A stretch of 64,000 nt of DNA from Progne subis subis (Eukaryota; Chordata; Aves; Passeriformes; Hirundinidae), in assembly GCA_022316685.1 (NCBI GenBank), contig JAKJHU010000056.1:2843872-2907871 (forward strand). The letters are read 5' to 3'. The translations under genes and the position numbers were made by a program. Below, piece after piece: positions 53,209-64,000 of the stretch; the stretch's first letter is position 1, and every line of letters starts with the position of its first letter. The notes below the pieces were generated by a model. That model had not been told where the DNA came from. It ran no database searches and saw only the letters and a program-made list of their open reading frames with translations.

Positions 53209-53336
53209 ATGGCGGCGGAGGAGGAGGAGGAAGAGGAGGAGAATGGGGAGGGGAAGGGGGAGGAGGCAGCGGTCACATGGCGCCAGCGCCGCCACAGCGG
53301 GCGCGGGGTGGGCGAAGGGGCGATGCCGCCGCCGCG
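53209..53336 (+). CDS. Putative first coding exon of an unidentified gene
   Basis: From the ATG at 53209 (context GTCATGG, good) a frame of 42 codons plus two bases runs to the donor CCGCG|GTGAGTG at 53337. The peptide starts MAAEEEEEEEENGEGKG, then a basic stretch (WRQRRHSGRG), and ends in MPPPR. A second ATG in the same frame at 53323 would give only the MPPPR start. Reading through the donor stops two codons on, which supports splicing there. The acidic opening comes from a GGA repeat, so it could equally be 5' UTR. Not recognised; phase of the exon end is 2. Confidence 0.4.
53217..53263. repeat. (GGA)n trinucleotide repeat in exon 1
   Basis: GGAGGAGGAGGAGGAAGAGGAGG is followed by more G/A-rich sequence. 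In the frame of the ATG at 53209 it encodes a run of eight glutamates. Repeats like this vary in length between individuals and species. Confidence 0.85.
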
Positions 53337-53492
53337 GTGAGTGCGGGGCCGTGCGGGGCACGGGCCGTGCTGGCGGCGTGAGGGGAGGCGGCCCCGGTGG
53401 GGGAACCGGCGCCGGGGTGAGGGGCAGCCCGGGGGTGCGGGTCGGGCTCAGCGGCGGTGTCGGGCTCTCTCTACACGGTGGTGTTCGGTCGC

Positions 53493-53546
53493 AGGTTGGA
53501 CTCGATGATCTCAGAGGTCTTCTCCAGCCTAATTGATTGTGTGATT
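53493..53546 (+). mobile_element. CR1 3'-terminal tip in the CpG-island intron
   Basis: GTTGGACTCGATGATCTCAGAGGTCTTCTCCAGCCTAATTGATTGTGTGAT-like sequence matches the last ~50 bases of CR1: the GGTTGGACTCGATGATC motif, the AGAGGTCTTYTCCARCC motif, then a degenerate octamer. It is in plus orientation, only about 54 bp, and sits about 155 bases after the exon 1 donor. Confidence 0.85.
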
Positions 53547-53775
53547 TTCCCGCCTGTCCCGAGGCAGCGGTTCCTGAGCCCCAGGTCCGGTGCGGGGCTG
53601 TCCCGGTTCGGGTCTCGGGTGAGGTGACAGCGGGAGGCTGCCCCGGCCGGGTCCCCGCCTGACCCGGCCCCTTGCTGAGGGCTCCTGCCTTAACCTCACC
53701 CCGGGGGGACACCGAGGGGCTGCAGCGGGTTGTGCTACACAGGATGGGAGATAACGTAATTGCTGTTTCTTGTAG

Positions 53776-53817
53776 TCTTTAAATGCATGTGAAGTAGCAG
53801 CAGCAGCCTGCCTGCAG
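53776..53817 (+). other. Candidate 42-bp alternative exon
   Basis: A good acceptor, TTGCTGTTTCTTGTAG, ends at 53775 and a donor, CTGCAG|GTAGAC, begins at 53818. The 42-base segment contains AGCAGCAGCAGC. Its length is a multiple of three, but joined to exon 1 (phase 2) the frame should be checked for stops. Evidence is splice signals only. Confidence 0.2.
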
Positions 53818-54167
53818 GTAGACTGAAACTCTGCAAATCTGACCCGAAATGTGAGGATCGGGGCGTGTTGGTGTTGTTGGCGCTGCTCCGTTCATTGATT
53901 CGTTTGTAGGGCGAGGTCAGGCATTGCTTTTTGGAGCTCTGTGTGACCGCGTGAAGTATTAAAGCTTTCTTTTCTTTATGGCTGGGAAATTTATTTTACA
54001 ACTGTTTCTTCGCTCTTCCCCCCTCCCGCCCCCCCCGTCCTCTGCTTCCCCCTTCAGTACATGCTTACATGCAACACTCAGGCTTCTCTCTTCCTTTTAG
54101 TAAATATGTATTATTCTTCGTGGCTGGTCTCCAGCTCTTCTAGTCAGCTCATTATTGCCATGTGGTA

Positions 54168-54189
54168 TTTTTTTTTGTGTGTGTGTGTA
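54168..54189. repeat. T run followed by (GT)n
   Basis: Nine T and then seven GT units. It is a compound microsatellite, with no further function seen. Confidence 0.85.
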
Positions 54190-57100
54190 TTAAAGCTTAT
54201 AAGGAAAGATGCAGCAGAACACGCTGAAGCAAATGGACTGTCTCAAAGTTGCTTGTAAGGCAGAATAAAGGTTCTGTGGTCCCATGCTTGCCAGAAAACA
54301 GTCAGATGTGAGTAAGACACCAGAAGCCCTGTGCTGCTGGCAGTGGGGGGGCTTAGCAGTCAGAATTCCCTGCTCTAATGTGGTACTGGAAGCAAACATT
54401 GTGTTTAGAATCCTCCTTTCCAGGCAGCTGTTTCACCTTTGTTCACTTCATCACAGGTGTCAGCCTTAAAACTGCTATTGAAGGTAATTAGAACTACTGA
54501 TGCTCTCTATTACAGCATCTCTGCCGATCTGTATCTTGAGCTGTTTTTAATAGCAGTTGCAGGGCAGCTGCAGTCGACCCTACAGGACCCTATTATATAA
54601 TTATAAGTGCAGCCCCTACTCTTCAAAAAAAACAAAAAACCAAAACCTCATGACTTGGCTTTGTTGCTGTTTTGTAAACAATCAGGGTTTTCTCCATTTG
54701 GTCCAGAGTATTTGGAGCATTGCTTTCTGTTCAAAGGAAGGGTGAAATCTCTCAATGCCAGCACAGTAATTGTGCAGGTGGGCAGGGTTGTTAGCACTCT
54801 GCTAACATCCTTTGTTTTTCCCTGGAAAATGTATTTCAACGTAAGATCAAACCCCTTCTCTCCTTAGAAAGAATAATCTGGTAGTCTGTATGTTATATTA
54901 AGTATTCTTGCATGCTTTATGAGCTAGGCTCTGCTTTTGGTTTTTTCTTTCCTGTGGATGTCATCTTAATAGGAAACTATTCCTGGGCATCTCTGATTAG
55001 CTTAAGTTGATCCAAGTGCAGGCTGTGCCCAGGCAAGGATGGTACCGACCTCTTCCTGTCAGTATGTTTCTGCCATGCTACCCCATAGAGAACCTCTAAG
55101 TATGTGAAATAGTCCAGCTGGGATTCCTAGGCCTCATTTTAGAACAGCTTAAATGTCCAGGTGGTTCCAGATAAGAGGCTTTTGATTAACAGGCAATTGG
55201 CCTCCCCCAGTAGAACTGTCTCTGAAGAACTGCATGCCTTCTGCATAAGCTTTTCTTCATCTCTGGGTAAGATAAGCCTCCTGCAGAGTTTTAGGAGCTC
55301 TTCTGCAGCAGGGAAGGAAAGAAATAACAGCGCAGCTCTAATGAGCCTTCGTCTCCTAGCCTCAGATGAGGATGCCAGCAGGCAAAGTGGCATTTGTTCT
55401 GCTGGAAGAGAGTATGAGTGCAGATTTCAGGGCCTGTGGCCTGGCTTCTACTGTCTAATCACATTTTCAGAGGATGCAAATCAATACTGCATTGTGCACA
55501 GGAGTAACACTGGATAGAGTTCCTGAAAAGCTTCTGTGTGACTGTAGTTTATGAGAATGGGTGAGTCTGATCATTTTCATAGTGATGTAAAATAACAGTA
55601 GGTGTGATTGAAGCACTTTAGGTGGCTGAAAGCCTGGAAACAGCATGGTAAGGGGAATAAAAATAAATTATTGGTATTTTGAAATTTTATCTACAAAAAA
55701 TAGGCTTTCTCACAACAAGTGATGGAAACCCCAAGTTTTTAATGGTAGGTATGGGCATGTGTGTGGTGTGGGGTCACATGGATGAGGTTAGAAATGTCTG
55801 AGCAGATAGTAAAAGTGGGGATTTCGGATCTCCCAGTGAGAAAGAACAGGGTACTGGGTGGGTGGTGAAAAGAACAGAGGCAGGATGGTTCTTTGATTAC
55901 ATTCCTTGAAGGTCCTGTAGAATGGTTGCAGTCTGAGCAGCCAGCAGGCTGTTTGGCAGTGTGGCAACTGTGTGTTGATAACTTGAAGGAGAGAAGTAAA
56001 AGACTTCCACTAAAGGGAAGAAGTAAAACTTCCAAGGTTACAGTAATTCCTTTCTGTGACTGTTGTTTGTCAACTTCCATCAGGCTGGTAGGTGATACTG
56101 CAGCTACAGGTATCCCCAAAATCAAGCAATTTCCTTTGGTACCATTCATTTTGGAGAGATGCTGCTTGCTGTTGCAGAGTAAAAGTATGTTCTTGTATTT
56201 CGCATGCAGAAATGAATTTGCTTTTTCTTTCTCAAAAAGTAGTACAGAGATGAAGTCTGTTTCAATCCCTGTTGGAGTGTGGGAGGCGGATAAACTGTCT
56301 TCTTATCTAAGGTTTCTTTTCAAAACATATGGTGGTTTATGGAGATGAAAGCATTTGCTGTTGCAGCTACTGTGTTAATATATAAAGTAGTGTCAGTGGT
56401 AAGGTCTCGGCTGTACAAACAGGGTTTTGCAGCATGAGTAAAAGCATTTGTTCAGCTCTCTTTGTGTAAGAGTCAACAGTATGCGCCACATCCTTCAGCC
56501 ACGTTCTAGCATGTTTCTCATGTGAGTCAGCATTGTGTAAGAATTAGTGTAAATGTCCTGTTTGAAAACTCTGTAGAAACTAGAAATACACTGCAGCTAA
56601 AAAGGTGGAAAATTAGGAAGCTGGCTGTACTCTTTCATTCAAAAATTAACTTCAAGTATACTAAATTTCTGATCTTTTATTGTAGGGACTTCTGAACTTA
56701 TTCCCTGGGATGTGAAAATATCTGTAGATTAAATAACTGATGGTGTTACTGGAGTGTAGAGTACTGAATGAAGTGCCTGTAAATGTGTGTTGTACCTCAG
56801 CCCTTGTGCAGTCTGGCTTGGCAGCCTGACCCTTTGCATGTTTGAAACTGGAACACAGCCCTCGGGTGAATCAGCATTTCCACTGCTGGCAGAGATTAGA
56901 GACCCTTGGTGCAGGAACTTCAGAATTTGATGCTGCCTGCTCTGTGCTTTAGAGGGTGAGCAAAAGTTGTGCAGGCCAGGGAAGAGTCCAGAGCTGCTAC
57001 CCCATAGTGCTCCCAGGACTTTGATGTCTTTGTGGCTCAAAATTCAGTTGGGAACAGGTGAGCTCTTGGGATTTTTCTGTCTCATGGCAGTAGTGGCATT

Positions 57101-59384
57101 GCAAGTTCTGCATTTCTGAGACTGAAGTTGGCTGTGACTGACAAGTTCTACCTTAGCAGCTCTGCTACAGAGACTGTCCACATTTGTACTCCAGCCTCTC
57201 TTGCTGTGGAGCAGGGCAAAAGTAACTCCTCTTGCTGCTTAAGAGGGAAAGAATATGTGCATGAGTGGCTGTTTGGGGCATACCTGCCGGCCTACAATAA
57301 CTTTTTATCGTTCCCAAGGCTTCAATTACGGAGATACTGCACCATTTAAGAAGTCAGATTTTAAATTGACAGGCTAAGCTAATAAACTTGCAGAGGCATG
57401 CTGAAAGGAAGGTACCTCAGTGAAGGGTTGCTATGTGCCAGACTGATTTAAGCAAATACTTAATGAATGTTAGAGGCATGTTCATGGAGGTCTTTTTAGT
57501 TTGTGTAAAACCGTTGAAATGTTGCTTGGCTAAATGACACAGATTTTCTTGTGCAGACAAGGATTAAATTGGATGCCTCAAATCCTTGGAGGTGGCCTTA
57601 ATTAAAACACTGATAGTTTTCCAGGAAGCATAAACTATCCTGTTTTGATTCAAAACCTCTTATGAATCAATCTTTGCAGGTATTTTGACTATTTTGCCAA
57701 TTCTTTATGCGTAACATCAAGAACAAAGGATGCCACTGTCTCTATTGATACCTTCCATATTTGTTATTGAATATGTTTTCTAGAAGTGTTTCCTTTAGTT
57801 TTCCATTTTCTGGAACACCTTAATTTTGGCAGTTGGCATGAATCTCTGGTGTCAGCAGATGTTGAGGCTCATCACCTATGAACCAAGAGATGCCAAGTTC
57901 TGGACTGCACATTAACCTTCTGTGCAGGCAGAGTGTTGGGAGGCATGGCTCCTACTGAAGTGGGAAAACGTATTTTTGGTCTGCTATTCATTTTGTTGCA
58001 ACATCCATGATTTCAACATCAAAATCCCGAGTATGTTTTCCCGTTAGAAACATTGGCAATAGATAAGTGGAAGAAAAGTGACCAAGTGGGGATGGAAAAG
58101 GAGTGGTCCACATCTCTTTCCTCAAAGGGATTTCTTGTGAGAAGGAAAGACTGAGTCTGTAAGATCACAGAGAAGGAATGAAAGACTAAGAAAATTAGTT
58201 TTTGGCATAACTTGTAGAATTTTGCTCTCCTTACAGGCAATGTACAATCTGTTTCTGCTTGTGACTTCTTTTCATCCAACAATTATGGTATTTGCCTTAA
58301 TGCATGAGGAGAGAGCTGAGACATTGAGTTGCTGAGAATCTCATCAAAATCTGCAGCAGAGCAATACTTCAACCACTGTCCCTTGGCTCAATCCACCTGT
58401 CCTGGTGCACTCAGTGAGTTGAAGAGGGAACACAAATTAGGTTTATATCCTTAAGAGTCCTCTCTTTTATTAATGTCGAGAGACATTTGTGAGAAGATGA
58501 AAGACAGAGATAGAAACCTGTGTGCAGAAAATACTTCAAACTTCTGATGAGAAAATGAATCCAAAATAAGAAGATTGCAGGGTCTTGGTTTATCTCAGAA
58601 TTTCTTACTGGGGAAAAATGGAAGTTCCAAGTGGCATGGATACTGTGGACTCTGTGCTAAAGCTTTGAGAGAAAAACTCCGGGTGGTGTTTGTTTCTGGA
58701 CATGAGAAATGTAGATGGAGGTTAAGTTCAACTCATGCTTTTAGTATTTTTTCATTTCTACTTTTTTTTAAAACAATGGCTATTCACATGGAAAAATACA
58801 GGACGTGGCACATTGAGGAAATCACTGAGATAATGCCATCCATAACAGCATGGAGAAATGTAACAGGGTTAAGAACTCTGAGCAGTTTAACATGAGTTAA
58901 ATATTTTCCTATTAGAGGTGATCTAGGGATTTAAACTATAACTTGTTTTAACCTCACAATTAATTCTGGGGCTATGTTTCATCTATTGTTTATATTTTTG
59001 TTAGTTTGTGTTTGGTTTTTGCTGTTTGGGGTTTTTTTGTAACAAATAAATCCTTATGCTTATATCAGTTACTCAGGCTCCATGAAGATGTTTGATTCTG
59101 AACAAAGTATTTTTGCATAAATTTCTGCCTATTGAGAAGGAAAACCCTGCAGCGAGATGAAGTAGTCTTGGATGATTTGTGAGGAGTAGGCATGGAGGTC
59201 TAGTAATTCTGTAATCTGATGCTTCAGGATAAGATGCAATGTAACAATTCTCATTGAGGCAGTTCCCAACTCTCTAGTATAAATAGTAACATAATTGCAG
59301 CGATTTTGCATTTTATAAGTGTTCAGGTAGAGTCTTTGGAAGTTTCCAGTGTGAGTTGGCAGATGTCTTTTGTGTATTTTTTAG

Positions 59385-59480
59385 TATCCAGCTGTTGATA
59401 TCAGTACTGAGTTCTGCACAAGTGGATGGCAGATGTCTTCTGGGAGCTACTGCAGAACCTGTGCAAGTGCAGTTTCCATG
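59385..59480 (+). other. Candidate 96-bp exon, in phase with exon 1
   Basis: Strong acceptor (CTTTTGTGTATTTTTTAG, ending 59384), then 96 bases (a multiple of three), then donor CCATG|GTTAGT at 59481. Entered in phase 2 it stays open for 32 codons (ending ...VQVQFPW) and leaves in phase 2. I recognise no domain in the peptide. Alternatives are chance, an intronic pseudo-exon, or an exon of another transcript. Confidence 0.2.
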
Positions 59481-60150
59481 GTTAGTAGTGACAGGTTTTA
59501 AACAGACTGATCAACCCCTCTTTTTACCAAAAGTCCTTCAGTGAGGTCTGTTTTGTTGAGAGATTTGCTGCCAGCTTCTTTTGTTTGGTTGTGTGGTGGT
59601 TTTGTTTTTTTTTTTGTCAGGAGGGTTGCACAAATGAGGCCTAAATTTTTATTTTGTTATTATTTTTTCATTTTTCTAAGAATTAGAAAATGTATTTTCA
59701 CTTTCCTTGTAAAAGAAAAAAGCCCAAAGCACTTTTGATGAAAGTTTCTGAAGATGAACAGAAAACATACCTAGAAAATTTCTGTCAAAATATGGGAATC
59801 TTATGATGATTTGGAAAGTGAAGAGTAAGGGAATATTTATACAACTTAATGATCATTTTTTCTAGCATTACTGTGGTCTACTCATGATGAAGAATGTCAT
59901 TGATTGATTATGTGAGTGGCAGGAGGATGACCATGTGTATATTGCCAAATCCATGGGTTGATATACGAATCCCGCATCAGCTGAAAAAACATAATAAAAC
60001 AGATGTGAAAAATAATTACAGACAGAAAAATATTGACGATTTTGGGGCAGTGAATGCAGCCAAATGAGTACGTGCAGCATTGGTGTCCTCAGACCCGTCC
60101 AAACTGGCCTGTTTTCCTAGAGAAACCTGTGCTTGTTACCCCGTTCCCAG

Positions 60151-60293
60151 TCAGGACTTGCAAGCAACAAAGTGTTAAGTTTCTGGCTCAGCGGTTCATT
60201 GTTCAGTGGGAATGAAGACACGCTGCTGCTGCAGTCAATGTGCTCTCCCTGTGTAACCTTGCTCTGCTTTAGTGCCGACTCTTCTGGAAAAAG
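60151..60293 (+). other. Candidate exon(s) before donor at 60294, with a 14-codon upstream frame
   Basis: Donor AAAAAG|GTGAGG at 60294 is strong. Two acceptors can serve it: CCCCGTTCCCAG ending 60150 (143-base exon) or CCTTGCTCTGCTTTAG ending 60272 (21-base micro-exon). The longer form would be non-coding in the exon 1 frame (stop soon after entry). It contains ATG 60212 to TAA 60256, encoding MKTRCCCSQCALPV, a cysteine-rich upstream frame. The 21-base form stays open in phase 2 (residues ADSSGK). Only one of these can be right, and transcription is not shown. Confidence 0.25.
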
Positions 60294-61843
60294 GTGAGGC
60301 TTCTACAATTCAGCTCTTCCTGTGGAAGTGTCACTAAACTAATTATTTTGCATGAATCTGCATTTTTGTCGTTATTTCCGTGAGCTTTGCAGGCATAAAA
60401 TGTGAGGAACAGCTAAGCAGATTTTGAACATTTAGAAAAGGTATTAAGCAGCTTATTTGCATGTAGTTGACCTTGCCAGCTCTCTTACATTCTGCATTTG
60501 TATATAGTGCTGAAGGGTTGTTAAACTGATATTTAGATGCGTGGATGTTTCATGTGAGAGAGATGCAATGAAGAACAACTTGTGGGGTGTTTAACCTTGC
60601 TGTTTTCTAAGCTCTGTGAAGAAGGAAGGGGCTTTATTACAAAATGCATTGCAGCTTTCTTCGGAGACATTCTGGCTTTAGGAGCTGGTTTTACTGATGA
60701 AAAGAAAATCTTGCTGTTTGAATTCGAAGAAAGTATTTATTAGCAGCAAAAAAGGCTGAAGGTATTTTTAGTACTCCGGGAATGGCATGACATGTATTTG
60801 TGTGCCAGATGGCTTAAAGGAACATCCAGCCCAGCAGCCTACAGAGCGTTTGTCAGGGGGATAGGTAAGAATTTCTTTCTTATAACTGTGCTTTGGGAAA
60901 TAAGAAGCTTTATTTAGAGGGGAGTGAGGACACAGCAGCAGCATGAAACTGTGAACGGTTTACTTATTTACTGAGAGCTAGGATTTTGGTAAGCTTGTAT
61001 TTCTAACCTAGGAAGTCCTTGTTTTCTCTAATCAGACTGGACTATTATGTTACTTTTCTAGATGCAATGTTGCACCACTGGTTGTAACTAAACCTGGTGT
61101 TCTTTTCAGCTGTTTATTAACATGAGATCCTGATTTAAAAAAGCTTTTCTTTCCAAAACTTGTAACTGTTTTTTTCCATTAAAATTGTGTCCTTAAATTA
61201 GAGCCCTGGGGAAATACTCTCACTTCATGAAGCGGAGTAATATGTGGTGAGAAAGGAATCCTTTGTCAATTAGGGAAAAACCTAATATGTTTTATTGTTG
61301 ACAAAGAAGTGGAAGATGTTACTGCAGAAGATACTTGAACATTTCTTTTTTCTTTTTAAATGCAAGTAGATAAAGGAGGAATTTCACATTTTTATTATAA
61401 AAAACCAAACTGTTTGCATAGCAGCCTCCTAAGTAAAGCTTTTTTACTGAAGTTGAGAAATTTCAAAAAGCTTGATAAGCAAATTTATGTTCCTAGAAGG
61501 GGTGTTTCAATATATAGTTCACAGATTTGAAAATGATACTATGCAATATTTAGACATGTCTGGTTAAAGCCCAAAAACTGAAGTACAAATCAGTATAGGA
61601 GTGAGTCATTTGACACTAGGAAGATAGTGAGGGCTGAGAATGTAAAGACTTAAAAAGATGATTTTTTAAATTTGTCCCAAAACACTTAAAGCTTTTTATA
61701 CTTCATATACTCAGTATAGTTTCATAGGAGTTCAGCAATTCATGCAACTAATCTATGTGCCCTTCTTTTTCTTTAAAATATAATGAATATTATTGTTATT
61801 TTAAGATTATCTGTAAAGTATTGCTCAATTGTATTCATTCCAG

Positions 61844-61973
61844 GAGGATTTATTTTAGGTGCTATGACATGGATTTGTATATCTCTGCTGAAATGACTAA
61901 ACTGTTGGCTCTCAAAGCTTTGAAAGTTGAATTTAGAAGGGACTTGCAGAGGCTAATTAAAAATAGATCTTAA
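61844..61973 (+). other. Candidate terminal coding exon, phase-compatible with exon 1
   Basis: The acceptor TTCATTCCAG ends at 61843. Entered in phase 2 the frame reads 43 codons to TAA at 61971-61973, with a helix-like, charged end (SAEMTKLLALKALKVEF then RRDLQRLIKN). No donor-like GT lies before the stop, so it would be a last exon, and an AATAAA-type hexamer occurs near 62663. It is more protein-like than its neighbours but unrecognised. It may be an alternative 3' end, part of a retrocopy or chance. Confidence 0.2.
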
Positions 61974-62204
61974 TGTGTCATCTCATTAAAATGAATGGGA
62001 ATTATGCAAGAGGACAGCCTGTGGTCCGCAGGATATTTCTGTGAATGAGTGTTGATGTGACTGAACATTAACATTAACATGAGTTAACATTAATCTATTT
62101 TAGTTCTTTCTTTCTCCTACCTTGCACCTCACTAAATAGCCTGAGTCTGTTTTCTTGGTAACATCCCTGTAGGTAGCAACAGGCTGCTATTTTAGTTCTC
62201 ATCC

Positions 62205-62580
62205 CAAAGCTGTCTCTTCTGCAGGCTGAAGGAGCCCAGCATCCTCACTTCTCACAGGGCAAGTATTCCATCCTGTGACCATCTTGGTGGCCTTTCACTG
62301 ACCTCACTGCGTCTGTCTTGTACTGGCAAATCCCTCCCTGCGTGCTGTCCTCTGCCTGTGCCCGAGGGAGCTGTGGAATCGCACCCTTGGTCAGCTGCCT
62401 GTGCTCCTGTGGGTCCATCCCATCCCTCAGCCCTCCTTGCTGCAGGGCTGTGCTCTGGCTCGGGCTGAGCCACACCTTGGCTGGTCCTTGTCTGCAGAGC
62501 TGTTTCTCAGGCTGTGCCAGCAGCCACGGAGTTTGTCTGTCCTAGGTGCAGGACTTGGCATCTGTCCTTGCTCATTGTCA
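62205..62580 (-). mobile_element. CR1 LINE fragment, internal part
   Basis: Reverse-orientation CR1 without the 3' tail: CTGCAGGCTGAAGGAGCCCAGC, CATCTTGGTGGCCTTTCACTG, GTCTTGTACTGGCA and, at the right end, GTGCAGGACTTGGCATCTGTCC. It corresponds to the stretch just upstream of the 3' UTR and probably includes the end of the RT frame. It is on the minus strand and about 375 bp. The missing 3' end suggests truncation or deletion after insertion. Confidence 0.85.
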
Positions 62581-63525
62581 CGGTTTAGGTTCCTCTAGGC
62601 CCAATCTATATTTACATCAGTAGTTACCTGCCTGTATTCTGTCCAAAAAAGCCACTTAATTAATAAAGTGCAATCACCCATCCCTCTGTAAGGTCAAAAA
62701 TTAATGGTGGTTTTTAATTAAAAACAAATGGGTAGGAAGGTCCAATTTAGTGATAAAACAATCCTGTAGGGGTGTTTTTTTAAGAAGGAGTTAAATTGGC
62801 ACGGGGCTTAGATTCTGGAGCACATGAAACACTTTTATTTGGAAGTGTCTCTTGCTTTTGCTCTGGCTGTATATTCAGTGGATGTTGCTCCTGGTGATGT
62901 GTTTTGGATCTGAAGCAAAAGCTGCCTGAGGTGTCCCTTTTTCATCTTGCTGGTCTGTTAACTCTGACTTTCCGTGAAGAGAGAGATTCTAATGGAAAGG
63001 TTGCCTGGAAAAAAAAATAAATTCTCGTGCGAGTGCAGAAGGTGTGTGAATGGCATCTCTGTGTGACGAGTGTGTATAATTGCAGTAATACACTAATTCT
63101 TCCTAATTTGGCCTCTGTTCATTGCACTGTTAATGCTCTTGTTTGATAGTGATTCAACCAGTAAATTGGAAAGCCGGTTCATGGCTGTAACATCTTGGAG
63201 GCCAAGAAATGTAGGAAGAATTACGGCTATTAAAAGAGCAAAGTTGCATTTGTGAGTAGTGTTTTTATATTCTTGTGTACTGCTCCCACCAAAAAATAAG
63301 AAAGTAAAAATTAGAAGCATCTATAGAAGGTCATGCACCAAATTTTCCTAATACTTTGTAGAAATATAAAGTAATTTAATGATTTTTTTTTTTTTCGTAG
63401 AAAATGCTCTTTAAAAATGAAGATTATACACATCTGTTCCTTGGCTCAGTATAGTTCCAAAATACACAGGTAGTCTTGCAGCGGACTTGGGTAGTATGAG
63501 TTGTATATCTGTCTTTTCCTGGGGG

Positions 63526-63556
63526 TTTTTTTTTGTGTGTGTGTTTTTTAAAAAAA
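63526..63556. repeat. T / (GT)n / A compound simple repeat
   Basis: Nine T, then GT units, then T and A runs that form a short AT-rich self-complementary stretch (TTTTTTAAAAAA). It is a simple repeat. Confidence 0.8.
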
Positions 63557-64000
63557 GCTGTTCTTGGAAAATCTACAAGCAGACTTTAAGGTTTTCTCAA
63601 ATAATTTTTACTCCTATTTCAAAAATCTTGAGGTTAGTCTGATCCTCTGTTTGACCTCTGACAAACATGAGTTCTGGCACAGTTATGAAATATCTACTCA
63701 TACGGTGTGTTTACTAAATTGTTGAGATTAATCCAAGCAGATGTCAGTGCTTAAGCAGTGGCAGGTCATAGAGTCGATAGCAAATATTGCTCTTTAAGCC
63801 AAAATATTGTGGATTGTGGTTGACATTTTTTGCTTCCATTAAAAATATCCAAGGCCAACACATTGGGCCAGTGTTCCTGAGAGCTGCACAGGTTACTAAC
63901 AACAAACCCTCCTGGGCTTTTGGAGGGGAACACAGTCGTATCCTTGTTGGGCCAGTTATTAAATGAATGTAAATGTTCCTGGGCTTGATGTATGAAATAA

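Larger units (their letters stand above)
52990..53740 (+). promoter_or_regulatory. CpG island promoter of the plus-strand gene
   Basis: A GC-rich, CpG-dense block covers the first exon. It has GC-box-like strings (for example GGGCGCGGGGTGGGCGAAGG) and a YY1-like ATGGCGGCGG at 53209-53218, a motif that in many housekeeping promoters straddles the start codon near the transcription start. GTCACATGG at 53273-53281 is E-box-like. No TATA box was seen. A 243-codon minus-strand frame across the island is a composition effect and is not called. Confidence 0.82.
53337..64000 (+). other. Beginning of the plus-strand gene body, mostly intron
   Basis: Downstream of the GTGAGTG donor, the sequence falls from GC-rich to ordinary AT-rich composition. 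It contains two CR1 fragments, short GT/T repeats and several splice-bounded small candidates at 53776, 59385, 60151/60273 and 61844. Between these, 53820-54160, 54200-59380, 60300-61840 and 62590-63520 show nothing I can support. The gene continues past 64000. Confidence 0.55.

Noticed and set aside
52981..53712. 243-codon minus-strand frame across the second CpG island
   Set aside because: Same composition effect. It is antisense to the splice-consistent plus-strand exon, its proline-rich stretches are the reverse complement of GGA/GGC runs, and no other evidence supports it.
1..64000. CRISPR array, bacterial operon, tRNA or rRNA genes
   Set aside because: No regularly spaced repeats of the right type, no compact coding blocks, and no sequence resembling tRNA cloverleaf boxes or rRNA was recognised.

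Overview
The window is vertebrate nuclear DNA and almost certainly avian. It carries at least nine fragments of CR1-type non-LTR retrotransposons, several keeping the (ATTCTATG)n-like 3' end typical of bird and reptile CR1. It is AT-rich and gene-poor, with simple repeats throughout, and has two sharply bounded GC/CpG-rich islands. There is no operon organisation, no compact coding block and no CRISPR array. The order of bird cannot be read from this sequence.

Layout. (1) About 1-21.6 kb reads as part of a large first intron of a gene on the minus strand. It holds three CR1 fragments, poly-T and GT-rich tracts, a 34-bp tandem duplication, an E-box cluster and one unexpectedly long open frame of 260 codons. 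(2) About 21.6-23.0 kb is a CpG island with the start of the minus-strand gene: a short coding exon of 32 codons ending at a consensus GTAAGT donor. I could not identify the gene from 32 residues. (3) About 23-52.5 kb is intergenic. It contains CR1 copies and AT-rich blocks, some resembling conserved non-coding elements, plus three plus-strand segments near 26.8-31.0 kb that look like exons of a spliced non-coding RNA. (4) About 53.0-53.7 kb is a second CpG island, holding a plus-strand first exon that could encode a short acidic N-terminus and ends at a GTGAGT donor. (5) 53.3-64 kb is the beginning of that gene's body. It has several splice-consistent candidate small exons, none confirmed, and a further CR1 fragment.

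The arrangement is therefore two divergent genes with their CpG-island promoters about 31 kb apart, each followed by a long first intron running out of the window. The intergenic part is where shared enhancers or an lncRNA would be expected. Product names are deliberately withheld because the exons visible are too short to identify. No novel multi-gene system was found. The items most worth a second look are the candidate lncRNA exons, the phase-compatible small exons at 59-62 kb, the 29-bp near-perfect palindrome at 49.15 kb and the 260-codon open frame at 16.4 kb.
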